Of a DNA stretch of 17,476 bases, positions 8,722 through 15,207 are shown piece by piece. A program made the translations under genes and the position numbers. The stretch comes from UBA5359 sp028699365 [NCBI: bacterium]. GTDB lineage: Bacteria > UBP13 > UBA5359. How positions within the stretch are numbered: the stretch's first letter is position 1; every line of letters begins with the position of its first letter. Where the stretch lies: positions 1 to 17,476 of the forward strand of contig JAQVUQ010000010.1 in assembly GCA_028699365.1 (NCBI GenBank), written 5' to 3'. Below the pieces are notes generated by a model, which ran no database searches, was not told where the DNA came from, and saw only the letters and a list, made by a program, of their open reading frames with translations.

Positions 8722-8819
8722 CCCGGTCAAAGCCTTGCTTTAGCTCAAATCAATGTTTATTTTATCTTCGGTTCGGGTAAAGACAGGTTATGCTCCGGTT
8801 GCCGTAGAAGGCTGAGCCT

Positions 8820-9788
8820 GTGGTGGAAAAGATGACACTCTGCCTGAAACGTTTGCTTAAACGCCAATTCTACAGTCTGGTAGCAGTACAGGATGAATGG
8901 TCTATAGGTGTCTACCACGGTGATTCTCCACTCTCTTTGGCCCCGTGCGGCGGCGTTGATAACCCCGTCTTTACGGCAGCCGGTGTTACGGATATACCGG
9001 CTGCATCTGTTGCCGATCCCTTTGCCGTGCGCAGAGACGACGGCTGGTATCTCTTCTTCGAAGTGGTGAACGCTGATAACGGGAGAGGGTGTATAGGCTA
9101 TGCCTGCAGCTCTGACGGGTCTGACTGGAGATACGGGCGCATAATCCTTAATGAGCCTTTTCATCTCTCTTATCCGTACGTTTTTGAATGGGACGGCGCG
9201 TATTATATGCTGCCTGAGAGCCATGCCGCAAATTCGCTCAGATTATACAAGGCGATGGATTTCCCCGAGCGATGGACGTTTGCAGGCAACTTGAAGGAAG
9301 GACGCTTTGTGGACCCGTGTATATTCCCTTACGACGGCAGATGGTGGATGCTGGCGTCGACGGGGCGAAAGAATAGAGTCGATACTCTCTGTGTCTTTTA
9401 TGCGGACCGGCCGACAGGGCCATGGCAGGAACATCCGAAAAACCCCGTTATCAGCGACGATAGAAGGTTCTGTCGGTGTGGGGGCAGGGTTACCTTTACA
9501 AACGGTTGCATCGTACGCTATGTCCAGGACGATTATCCGACATACGGCTATCAGGTATGGGCTTTTGAGATAACAGAGTTGTCGTTATCCGGGTATGCCG
9601 AAAGGCCCATCGGTCCCAGACCGGTTATCACCGGCAAGGGTAAGGGCTGGAATGCCGAGGGCATGCATAATATCGATCCTCATCGTACCGGTAAAGGGGA
9701 CTGGCTGGCATTTGTAGACGGCTACAGGTTGGTCCGGCGCGGCAGACAAGCTCGCAGCCTGCTGAAGGAGACGGACAATGCCGGATGA
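8820..9788 (+). CDS. GINT1 N-terminal-like / GH43-fold beta-propeller protein of glycan biosynthesis
   Basis: The 322-residue protein has repeated five-bladed-propeller motifs: VADPFAV (65-71) followed by GWYLFFE, SYPYVFEWDGAYYMLPES (117-134), FVDPCIFPYDGRWWMLAS (163-180) and a final GMHNIDPH (281-288). This matches proteins annotated as N-terminal domain of glucosamine inositolphosphorylceramide transferase 1, which recur in bacterial surface-polysaccharide loci next to glycosyltransferases and formyltransferases. Whether it is an enzyme or a binding module is not known. No signal peptide is seen. The start is uncertain: GTG at 8820, GTG at 8823 or ATG at 8832; an in-frame TAG at 8805 rules out anything longer, and only a weak AGAAGG site is present. 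It overlaps the glycosyltransferase gene by 11 bases. Confidence 0.75.
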   Translation: MVEKMTLCLKRLLKRQFYSLVAVQDEWSIGVYHGDSPLSLAPCGGVDNPVFTAAGVTDIPAASVADPFAVRRDDGWYLFFEVVNADNGRGCIGYACSSDGSDWRYGRIILNEPFHLSYPYVFEWDGAYYMLPESHAANSLRLYKAMDFPERWTFAGNLKEGRFVDPCIFPYDGRWWMLASTGRKNRVDTLCVFYADRPTGPWQEHPKNPVISDDRRFCRCGGRVTFTNGCIVRYVQDDYPTYGYQVWAFEITELSLSGYAERPIGPRPVITGKGKGWNAEGMHNIDPHRTGKGDWLAFVDGYRLVRRGRQARSLLKETDNAG

Positions 9789-11046
9789 CAGGATTCTTAT
9801 AGTCAACTTATGTTCGGCCGATTATCCAGGCGGGGTCGAGCGGACTCTGGCATCCATTGCGACCGCTCTTTCAGGCGCCGGGTATAAGGTGGAGTGGTTG
9901 ACCCAGGACCATCTCGTCTCGGGACAAGTCCGCTTGCTTAACACCCTGGCCGGACTGAGACTCAAAGAGCTTGCGATCAATATCATATTTGCACGTGAGT
10001 TGGATCGGCGGGGGGAGTATGCCGCCATCATAACAAACGGCTTTTACGGTACCCATATCAGGAATAAACGCTGTATACATATCTATCACGGCACGGTGGC
10101 CGGTTACCGTAGAGCCGTTTCCGGTTACCTGTCGGTATTCAGTCGCCTGCGCTTGCGATCAATAGAGATACTGGAGCGATTCAGCGGCCGCGGCAAGACC
10201 GTAGTGGCCGTATCCGAATATTGCAGGAAGGAACTGGAGAGATACTATGGACTCCAGGCATCCTGCATCATAGAGAATGCTGTGGACACCTCCTTCTTTA
10301 CTCCTGCTTCCGCGGAGGAGCATAAGGCAAACAAATGCAAACTGTTCGGGTCGGACGCGCCGGTAATTATCTTTGTCGGTCGGGTCGAGTATGCCAAGGG
10401 GGCCGATATTCTCAATGAGATCATTCGTAAGTCGAAGAAGAGGTATAATTTTCTGATATGCGCGGGCGAGTTGGAGGATGCATACAGAATCAGGGATGCG
10501 TCAAATGTGGTTTACATGCTGGGATTGAGTCCGGGAATGATGAGGATGGCGTACCGAGTGGCAGATGTCCTTCTACTGCCCAGCCGGTACGAGGGATACG
10601 GCCTGGCGGTTGCAGAGGCCCTCTCCTCCGGTGTTCCGGTAGTGGGAAGCGAAGTGGGACTGATGGCCGATATCCGCAGGAGTGATCCTGTTATCGGACG
10701 TTATATCCTGGATACGGATGCCGATGTATCGGAATATCTCAGCCGGATCGATGAAGCTGTTGCGGACAGAGAACGACTGTCACTCCTTTCCAGGGAGTAT
10801 ATTCTGCATGCCGATGATCTGGAGTCCTACAGCCGTAGATGGCAGCAGATAGTGCTTGCCTTGAATGAGTCAAATGCGGTTGATGATGGCTCTGAACTTG
10901 CCGTTCTCATCCCGCGGGATGGAGTCCATCTCGCAGATATCAAGAGTGATATTCTGCCCCAGCATATCCGCTATACGTCCTTCGACAAGCTTTCCGATGC
11001 TTCGTTCATACCCACTGGAGGGCACGATATTGATAGTAAAGGATGA
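9778..11046 (+). CDS. GT4-type glycosyltransferase (GT-B fold) with an antisense-derived C-terminal tail
   Basis: The 422-residue protein has an N-terminal Rossmann domain with the glycine loop of GT4 enzymes (YPGGVERTLASIATAL, 16-31) and a second domain with FVGRVEYAKG (199-208) and PSRYEGYGLAVAEAL (268-282). The latter holds the E-x7-E pair (Glu272, Glu280) that contacts the nucleotide-sugar. It should add a sugar to a lipid-linked or growing glycan at the inner membrane. The ATG at 9778 lies inside the end of the previous gene, after AAGGAGACGGAC, so translation is coupled. The catalytic part ends near residue 363; residues from about 365 to the end are encoded by DNA that is antisense to the last 58 codons of the convergent PaaK-like gene and look unlike a normal GT4 end. 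Donor and acceptor sugars cannot be told. Confidence 0.87.
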   Translation: MPDDRILIVNLCSADYPGGVERTLASIATALSGAGYKVEWLTQDHLVSGQVRLLNTLAGLRLKELAINIIFARELDRRGEYAAIITNGFYGTHIRNKRCIHIYHGTVAGYRRAVSGYLSVFSRLRLRSIEILERFSGRGKTVVAVSEYCRKELERYYGLQASCIIENAVDTSFFTPASAEEHKANKCKLFGSDAPVIIFVGRVEYAKGADILNEIIRKSKKRYNFLICAGELEDAYRIRDASNVVYMLGLSPGMMRMAYRVADVLLLPSRYEGYGLAVAEALSSGVPVVGSEVGLMADIRRSDPVIGRYILDTDADVSEYLSRIDEAVADRERLSLLSREYILHADDLESYSRRWQQIVLALNESNAVDDGSELAVLIPRDGVHLADIKSDILPQHIRYTSFDKLSDASFIPTGGHDIDSKG

Positions 11047-12267
11047 GATATCGTTCCTGATAACCTGTGCTGTCAGAACACCCGTCAGGCCGGTCAGTAT
11101 ACGATAGAGGGCGCTGTTGATGCATCCGTTTTCACCGGTGATCATATCCTCGCAACGGGACACGCTCTCCTGCAACGGCGGTAGCGTATCCCGTCCGCAA
11201 GGACAGTTTTTCTCCGCCCAGGCCGCCATATCGCCGCTGCGATAGCGGATGAATATCTGATTGATATTGGCAAATCCGGTAACCACCAGCTCGCCTGTCT
11301 CACCTTTAGCAGCCTGACTGCCATCCGGTCTCAGTATCTCTACCAGGCCGAAATCAGGATTTGTATGAAGGGTGCCGTACTCGCATTCAGTTGCCAGGAC
11401 GCAGTTTTCAGAACTGCCGTATTCCTGAATAACCTTAGTGCCAAAGACACTCTCCATGATGGGACGCATGGACGGTTCCAGCCGTTCTCCACTGGCAATT
11501 ATGGCTTGGGGATTGTGTACTTCCAGTTGGTAATCGTTTATCAATCGTGCCATGAGGTAGTGCCCTGAAGAGTAGCCCATCATGACCGAAGCCTTGAAAT
11601 CGTTCAGTTTATCGACGAACGCTTTTATATTGGCAGGATTGATATGAAAGACCGACAGGTAAAGCTGCTGTTCCCAACGGTTATGTCTCCAGAATGGCGG
11701 GCGGGTGCTGTTAACTGAGACCACCGGGCGTCCGCCTATCACCGTTCTCGGCTGGCGGTAGCTGACGCGGGCCCATTTGAGCGAGCGTGCCTCCCTGGCA
11801 CCTCCGGTGTGCTGATGCATGGCGGCATCCACGTAAATTCTGATACGTTTGCCGGTGGTGCCGCTGGTATAGATATGGAAAAATTTGGCAGGATTGCATC
11901 TAGCCTCTTCCGTAAGCAGTATGTCGGGATTGCCGCGCACTATCTTTTTCTCCAGCAGCGGCAGTTTTTTGAGGTCGTCTACGGTGAAATTATCAATCAT
12001 ATGTGTAGTAATGCCGTACTCATTAAAAATATGATGATAATAAGGTACATGGTCGTAAGCCAGCTTTAATTGCCGGCGCAGCCTCGATTCGACAAACTCC
12101 ATCATTCTATCGGCGGGCCAGGCTTCACGCTCCGTATACTCCCGCTGCGTCTGTTCGAAAATTGATCCGAACCGCTGTCGGGCCTGATACCAGCCCAGGA
12201 GATCGATCGCATGTTGTTGCATACCCATCGGCAGCGACCGGAAAAGCTGATGGAAAGACCCGTTCAT
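10870..12267 (-). CDS. PaaK/CapK-type adenylate-forming enzyme
   Basis: The 465-residue protein belongs to the phenylacetate-CoA ligase-like branch of the ANL superfamily: P-loop YTSGTTGKR (133-141), EYGSSE (282-287), RYRSGD (341-346) and the C-terminal catalytic-lysine motif PRDENGKFR (Lys457). All key motifs are kept. In polysaccharide clusters such CapK-like proteins occur beside flippases and glycosyltransferases; they presumably activate an acyl or amino-acid group for glycan decoration, but the substrate is unknown. The middle has CPCGRD (355-360), a Cys pair usual in this branch. The ATG follows AAAGGAG on the minus strand. It lies 18 bp after the flippase gene, forming a two-gene unit. 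Its last 177 bp overlap the end of the GT4 gene read in the opposite direction. Confidence 0.87.
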   Translation of the reverse strand: MNGSFHQLFRSLPMGMQQHAIDLLGWYQARQRFGSIFEQTQREYTEREAWPADRMMEFVESRLRRQLKLAYDHVPYYHHIFNEYGITTHMIDNFTVDDLKKLPLLEKKIVRGNPDILLTEEARCNPAKFFHIYTSGTTGKRIRIYVDAAMHQHTGGAREARSLKWARVSYRQPRTVIGGRPVVSVNSTRPPFWRHNRWEQQLYLSVFHINPANIKAFVDKLNDFKASVMMGYSSGHYLMARLINDYQLEVHNPQAIIASGERLEPSMRPIMESVFGTKVIQEYGSSENCVLATECEYGTLHTNPDFGLVEILRPDGSQAAKGETGELVVTGFANINQIFIRYRSGDMAAWAEKNCPCGRDTLPPLQESVSRCEDMITGENGCINSALYRILTGLTGVLTAQVIRNDISSFTINIVPSSGYERSIGKLVEGRIADMLGQNITLDICEMDSIPRDENGKFRAIINRI

Positions 12268-12285
12268 GTATTACTGCTCCTTTCT

Positions 12286-13608
12286 CTATCTCTTTTCATG
12301 CCTGAGTATCGACGTGACTTTTATACGATAATCTGCCAGTATTCTTCGTTCCTTGCCCGATATGAACTCGAAACTCCATTTTAACAGGGATCGGTGCCGG
12401 ACATACCGGGTGATGAGAAATGCGCTGACGGCATACACACTGATGTTGGCGATAGCCGTTCCCAGCGCCCCTCCGCCCCAGGCAAAGGCGGTGTAAAACG
12501 CCAGCCCGCAGATTATGGTAGGCAGCGATACCTTGATAAAGGCGTCCCTGGTGTTTCCCTTAACCAGTATCAGTGATTGGAACGGTCTGGTGGTATTGAG
12601 GAAGATGACGCCGATATTCATGAGAAGGGCATACAGGAAGATGGTGTTGCCGTCACCGTTCGGTAATATGTAGTGCAGAACCGTTTTGCCCAGTAAGAGA
12701 AAGAGAGCGATTTGAAGAAAACTGAGCAACACGCTGTATTTTACCGAGTGGTTGATAAGCACATCCGAATCACCGCTGCCGTATCGCTTGATGAAAACCG
12801 TGACCACGCTGGAGATCAGCGCCGGAACGATAAGGAAAATGCTTGTCAGCTTCAGGGCCACGGTGTAGTTGCCGACATCGTGGTAAGACGCGAATATGCC
12901 CAGAATAAAGGTGTCTATCATCAATATGCTGTCATAGGAGCTTTTGTTAAGGTAGTTCCAGACAGCAAAATTGGAGAAGCCTTCATATATCAGCAAGCGT
13001 ACTTCACGCCAGGGCAGCAGGCGGACCGGAAAGTGTTTGGCAAGCAGGCGTGTCCATATATACATGCCTAAAGATGCATTGATAACCAAAACAGTTGCGT
13101 AGACAAGGAGGCTCGGCCTGTAATATAGCAGAACCAGGGATATGACGGAAAGCAGGCCTAGTACGAGATTTATGGTAAAGATCAGCTTCTGTTTCAGATC
13201 TACCGAGAAGAAGCTTCGCGAAATATCGGTGCCGGCGGTAAGGATAAAGCTGATAGTTTGTCCCAGTATGGCTGTCAGTATCAACATGTTGCCCTTATGG
13301 TAAGACATGAAAATGCCCACTGTGGTTCCCACAACGATCATCGCCAGGCTTTGCAGCAGCCAGAAGTAGAGTGCCGCCGAGAAGTACTCCGACTGCCTGC
13401 CGGAGGAATCGTCGCGGTAGATGATGGTGATAAAGGTGAATTCCAGATAACCGAGGACGGCCATGAAGCCCTCGGCTATCCCGATTATCCCTATGATGTC
13501 CAGGGCCAGCCAGCGGGCCAGCAGGATGAACGTAATCATCCGGAAGACCTTGCTGCTCAGTATATCGGCAAATTTATAAGCGGTGACTTGAAGGATTTCC
13601 TGGTGCAT
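12286..13608 (-). CDS. Wzx-like polysaccharide flippase (MOP superfamily)
   Basis: The 440-residue protein is very hydrophobic, with about twelve membrane helices separated by short basic loops. It has the MOP/polysaccharide-transporter pattern: an N-terminal amphipathic stretch (AYKFADILSSKVFRMITFILLARWL), a GYLEF helix turn, GFSNFAVWN in the middle loop and GGGALGTAIANISVYAVSAFLITRYV near the end. Such proteins flip lipid-linked oligosaccharides to the periplasmic face of the inner membrane. The ATG is preceded by GAGAGAGG. It is the first gene of the leftward unit with the PaaK-like enzyme, and the 330-bp gene-free stretch lies upstream. With the convergent GT4 and propeller genes it makes a small surface-glycan module. 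No Wzy-type polymerase or ligase is seen in the window. Confidence 0.88.
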   Translation of the reverse strand: MHQEILQVTAYKFADILSSKVFRMITFILLARWLALDIIGIIGIAEGFMAVLGYLEFTFITIIYRDDSSGRQSEYFSAALYFWLLQSLAMIVVGTTVGIFMSYHKGNMLILTAILGQTISFILTAGTDISRSFFSVDLKQKLIFTINLVLGLLSVISLVLLYYRPSLLVYATVLVINASLGMYIWTRLLAKHFPVRLLPWREVRLLIYEGFSNFAVWNYLNKSSYDSILMIDTFILGIFASYHDVGNYTVALKLTSIFLIVPALISSVVTVFIKRYGSGDSDVLINHSVKYSVLLSFLQIALFLLLGKTVLHYILPNGDGNTIFLYALLMNIGVIFLNTTRPFQSLILVKGNTRDAFIKVSLPTIICGLAFYTAFAWGGGALGTAIANISVYAVSAFLITRYVRHRSLLKWSFEFISGKERRILADYRIKVTSILRHEKR

Positions 13609-13639
13609 ACTACCTCTCTCGCCTGCTATGGGGCTCTAA

Positions 13640-13669
13640 TTGAGTGTGCGCATTTTTCATGCCTATAAT
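13640..13669 (+). promoter_or_regulatory. Sigma-70-type promoter for the structured leader and the 170-residue protein
   Basis: TTGAGT (13640-13645) and a perfect TATAAT (13664-13669) are separated by 18 bp. Transcription would start near 13676 and yield a leader of about 260 bases before the next start codon. Confidence 0.55.
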
Positions 13670-13676
13670 GAATAAA

Positions 13677-13880
13677 GGATAGAGGAAAAAGGGGTGATTG
13701 TGTCGAAATCAGCATTAGGAACATACGTATTGCGCAGGGCCGCAAGCGGTTTAATCAGCCGTAACACGGCATCGCTTGTTCGACCTGGTCGAGGGGAGGT
13801 AGTCCCGGCCCTGCCAATGTAATAAATGCCGCCCGTGACGGGTTTGGCGGACAAGGCCCCATTGTTGATGGGGCCTTGCT
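13677..13880 (+). ncRNA. Strongly folded leader RNA of unknown class (candidate riboswitch or small RNA)
   Basis: In a 330-bp stretch without a gene, a set of nested perfect stems is seen on the plus strand. A closing stem pairs GCAGGGCCG (13734-13742) with CGGCCCTGC (13806-13814); it is extended past one bulged C by ATTG (13729-13732) with CAAT (13815-13818). Inside it are three arms. The first is CAAGCG/CGCTTG (13743-13748 with 13773-13778), carrying an inner GCCGT/ACGGC hairpin (13758-13770). The second is TCGAC/GTCGA (13780-13792). The third is GGGA/TCCC (13794-13806). Downstream come a CCCG/CGGG hairpin (13832-13842) and a 10-bp GC-rich hairpin (13852-13878). A four-way junction followed by a terminator-like hairpin is the layout of many riboswitches. 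It does not match the core sequences of TPP, FMN, cobalamin, lysine, c-di-GMP, SRP or RNase P RNAs as I know them. A good promoter lies just upstream. Confidence 0.5.
13852..13878 (+). terminator. GC-rich hairpin, terminator-like or attenuator
   Basis: CAAGGCCCCA (13852-13861) and TGGGGCCTTG (13869-13878) form a perfect 10-bp stem with a seven-base loop. Only a broken T stretch (CTTGAGTTTA) follows, so it is not a classic Rho-independent terminator; it could also act as an attenuator or RNA-stabilising hairpin at the end of the leader RNA. Confidence 0.35.
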
Positions 13881-13938
13881 TGAGTTTACAGTGTGTCAGC
13901 GGCGAAATATCGTTCGCAATGCCGGGAGGCTTTACCAT

Positions 13939-14451
13939 ATGGAAGAGGGAGTATTCTTCAGGAGCTTTGACGAAGTCCTGGAGTTGGATGGGCAACACGA
14001 ACACGAAAGGCCGATTCTGGCCGGCGCTTATGTGGAATGTCAACTTGACGAGCATCCGGATTTGCGGGATCTGATAACGGTTGTCCAGGACGGTATGATA
14101 GTGTATTCCGAAAAATACACCCAGCAGGACATAGAGGAGCACGGGCTTGAGAAGGTCATGGAATGGGTGGATGAAGACAGAAGGGATATGCAGTCTTACG
14201 GACTGGAATGGTGCTACAGGACCATAGTTGCCTATGCCGTCCTTATGGTACCCTTGCCGGAGAATGATACCTTCAGCCGTGTGACCGTATCTTCCGGCGG
14301 AACGCCGCGTCTGGACAGCCGGGACATGAACGATTCCGTATCCGAAGCTATGCAGGTAAATCAGATAACCGAACTCAGGGATATATTGCGTGTACTTAAC
14401 GTTGTCGGCCTCGATCTGATAGGCGGGCATCTCACCCTGGTTAAAGGGTGA
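13939..14451 (+). CDS. Conserved-looking protein of unknown function, 170 residues, acidic, cytoplasmic
   Basis: I do not recognise a family. The protein is acidic, with no signal peptide or membrane helix. It starts MEEGVFFRSFDEVLELDG, has a middle alternating segment (GAYVECQLDEHPDLRDLI) and a helical, charged stretch (QQDIEEHGLEKVMEWVDEDR, about 62-81). It ends in a Ser/Thr- and Asp-rich part followed by a hydrophobic LRVLNVVGLDLIGG stretch. The ATG at 13939 is chosen because CGGGAGG lies nine bases upstream; 21 more codons back to a TTG at 13876 are in frame but run into the hairpin of the leader RNA. Coding on this strand is preferred over the long antisense frame because of the ribosome site and ordinary residue composition. 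The long folded leader suggests that its expression is controlled at RNA level. Confidence 0.7.
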   Translation: MEEGVFFRSFDEVLELDGQHEHERPILAGAYVECQLDEHPDLRDLITVVQDGMIVYSEKYTQQDIEEHGLEKVMEWVDEDRRDMQSYGLEWCYRTIVAYAVLMVPLPENDTFSRVTVSSGGTPRLDSRDMNDSVSEAMQVNQITELRDILRVLNVVGLDLIGGHLTLVKG

Positions 14452-14455
14452 GGAA

Positions 14456-14485
14456 TGTTATCCTGGTATCAATGCAGTGATAACA
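14456..14485. promoter_or_regulatory. Inverted repeat TGTTATC / GATAACA upstream of the TetR gene
   Basis: Two perfect seven-base arms (14456-14462 and 14479-14485) are separated by 16 bp, just upstream of the -35 box of the TetR promoter. It could be a regulator site or a short hairpin ending the previous transcript; there is no T-run. Confidence 0.3.
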
Positions 14486-14497
14486 CTATGTAAGGCC

Positions 14498-14527
14498 TTT
14501 ACAGGGTGATGCTTTTCGATATATAAT
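14498..14527 (+). promoter_or_regulatory. Promoter of the TetR-HlyD-ABC operon
   Basis: TTTACA (14498-14503; five of six consensus bases) and a perfect TATAAT (14522-14527) are 18 bp apart. The -10 box overlaps the left arm of the TetR operator. Confidence 0.6.
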
Positions 14528-14547
14528 GAGTGAGTGCTCACTTATTA
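14524..14547. promoter_or_regulatory. TetR-type operator overlapping the -10 box
   Basis: Left arm TAATGAGTGAG (14524-14534) and right arm CTCACTTATTA (14537-14547) are inverted repeats with one mismatch and a two-base centre. TGAGTGA/TCACTTA half sites are typical of TetR-family operators. It covers the -10 box and start point, so the downstream TetR protein most likely represses its own operon here. Confidence 0.6.
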
Positions 14548-14567
14548 TGCGGGAAGGATGTGCGGTC

Positions 14568-15197
14568 ATGTCTATAGCTAAACCCCGGGGTGCGGGGAAG
14601 AGGCTCACTCGGGCGGAGCGCCGGGAACAGATCATGGAAACGGCAGTTAAGCTCTTTGCCCGGCAGGGATTTGAGCGGACTACTACACGGGAAATTGCCG
14701 CCGAAGCTGGAATTTCAGAAGGGACTATTTACAGGTATTTCGAAAGCAAACGCGATATCCTGTTCGGTTTTCTGGAGACAGTGGCAGTAGAAAGCCTTGA
14801 TACGCTGATAAGCTCTCTGGCCGGAAGCGATGAGACCCAGGCAATAAATGCCTTTTTTGAAAACCGTCTGGAAATAGGAGCGCACCGCCGCGACCTGATG
14901 AAAGTTGTGATCGGCGAGGCCCTGTTCAATCAGGAATTTGCCGGGGAATTCTATTCCAGAATGGTGGTACCGGTCACGGCTGTGCTGGAGAAGTTTCTGG
15001 CCGATAAAATTGCTGCCGGCCGTTTCAGGCAGATGGATACGACTGTGGCTGCCAGGACGCTTATCGGCTATTTTCTCGTTTTTAATCTTTTCGGAAGTGA
15101 ATTCTCAGGCGTGACGGATTCTTTGTCGAGGCTTGAATTGTCGGAAAAACTATCCGCTCTCTTTCTCGACGGTGTCCGGGCTGTGCCGCAGACATGA
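14568..15197 (+). CDS. TetR-family repressor of the efflux operon (CecR-like by context)
   Basis: The 209-residue protein has an N-terminal TetR helix-turn-helix (about 18-64; RREQIMETAVKLFARQGF, then TTREIAAEAGISEGTIYRYF with the usual YFESKRDILF after it) and a variable helical ligand-binding domain. The ATG at 14568 is chosen: GGGAAGG lies ten bases upstream. An upstream in-frame ATG (14526) lies inside the operator and -10 box and cannot be a real start. It is the first gene of an operon with the HlyD adaptor (10 bp gap) and the ABC ATPase. The same order is found in E. coli for cecR, ybhG and ybhF, which respond to antibiotics such as cefoperazone and chloramphenicol. The ligand here is unknown. 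Confidence 0.9.
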   Translation: MSIAKPRGAGKRLTRAERREQIMETAVKLFARQGFERTTTREIAAEAGISEGTIYRYFESKRDILFGFLETVAVESLDTLISSLAGSDETQAINAFFENRLEIGAHRRDLMKVVIGEALFNQEFAGEFYSRMVVPVTAVLEKFLADKIAAGRFRQMDTTVAARTLIGYFLVFNLFGSEFSGVTDSLSRLELSEKLSALFLDGVRAVPQT

Positions 15198-15207
15198 GGA
15201 GGAGTCA

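Noticed and set aside
8722-8819. Terminator or promoter between the hydrolase and propeller genes
   Set aside because: Only a five-base-pair AAAGC/GCTTT hairpin without a T-run and no convincing -35/-10 pair are seen; co-transcription is simpler.
13733-13815. Possible tRNA: GTTCGACC T-loop-like word and cloverleaf-like arms
   Set aside because: Arm lengths do not fit a tRNA, there is no proper D-loop or anticodon arm, and the GTTCGA falls across a separate stem rather than in a seven-base T loop.
13676-13880. SRP, RNase P, 6S or tmRNA as identity of the folded RNA
   Set aside because: The conserved cores of SRP (GGAAGG-AGCA) and RNase P (GAGGAAAGTCC) are absent, the shape is a multi-arm junction rather than a 6S rod, and no tmRNA tag frame or tRNA-like ends are seen.
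13663-14430. Long minus-strand open frame (255 codons) over the leader RNA and the unknown gene
   Set aside because: Residue make-up is rich in His, Tyr, Pro and Gln as in antisense frames, there is no ribosome site, and the plus strand has a well-placed GGGAGG and sensible protein.
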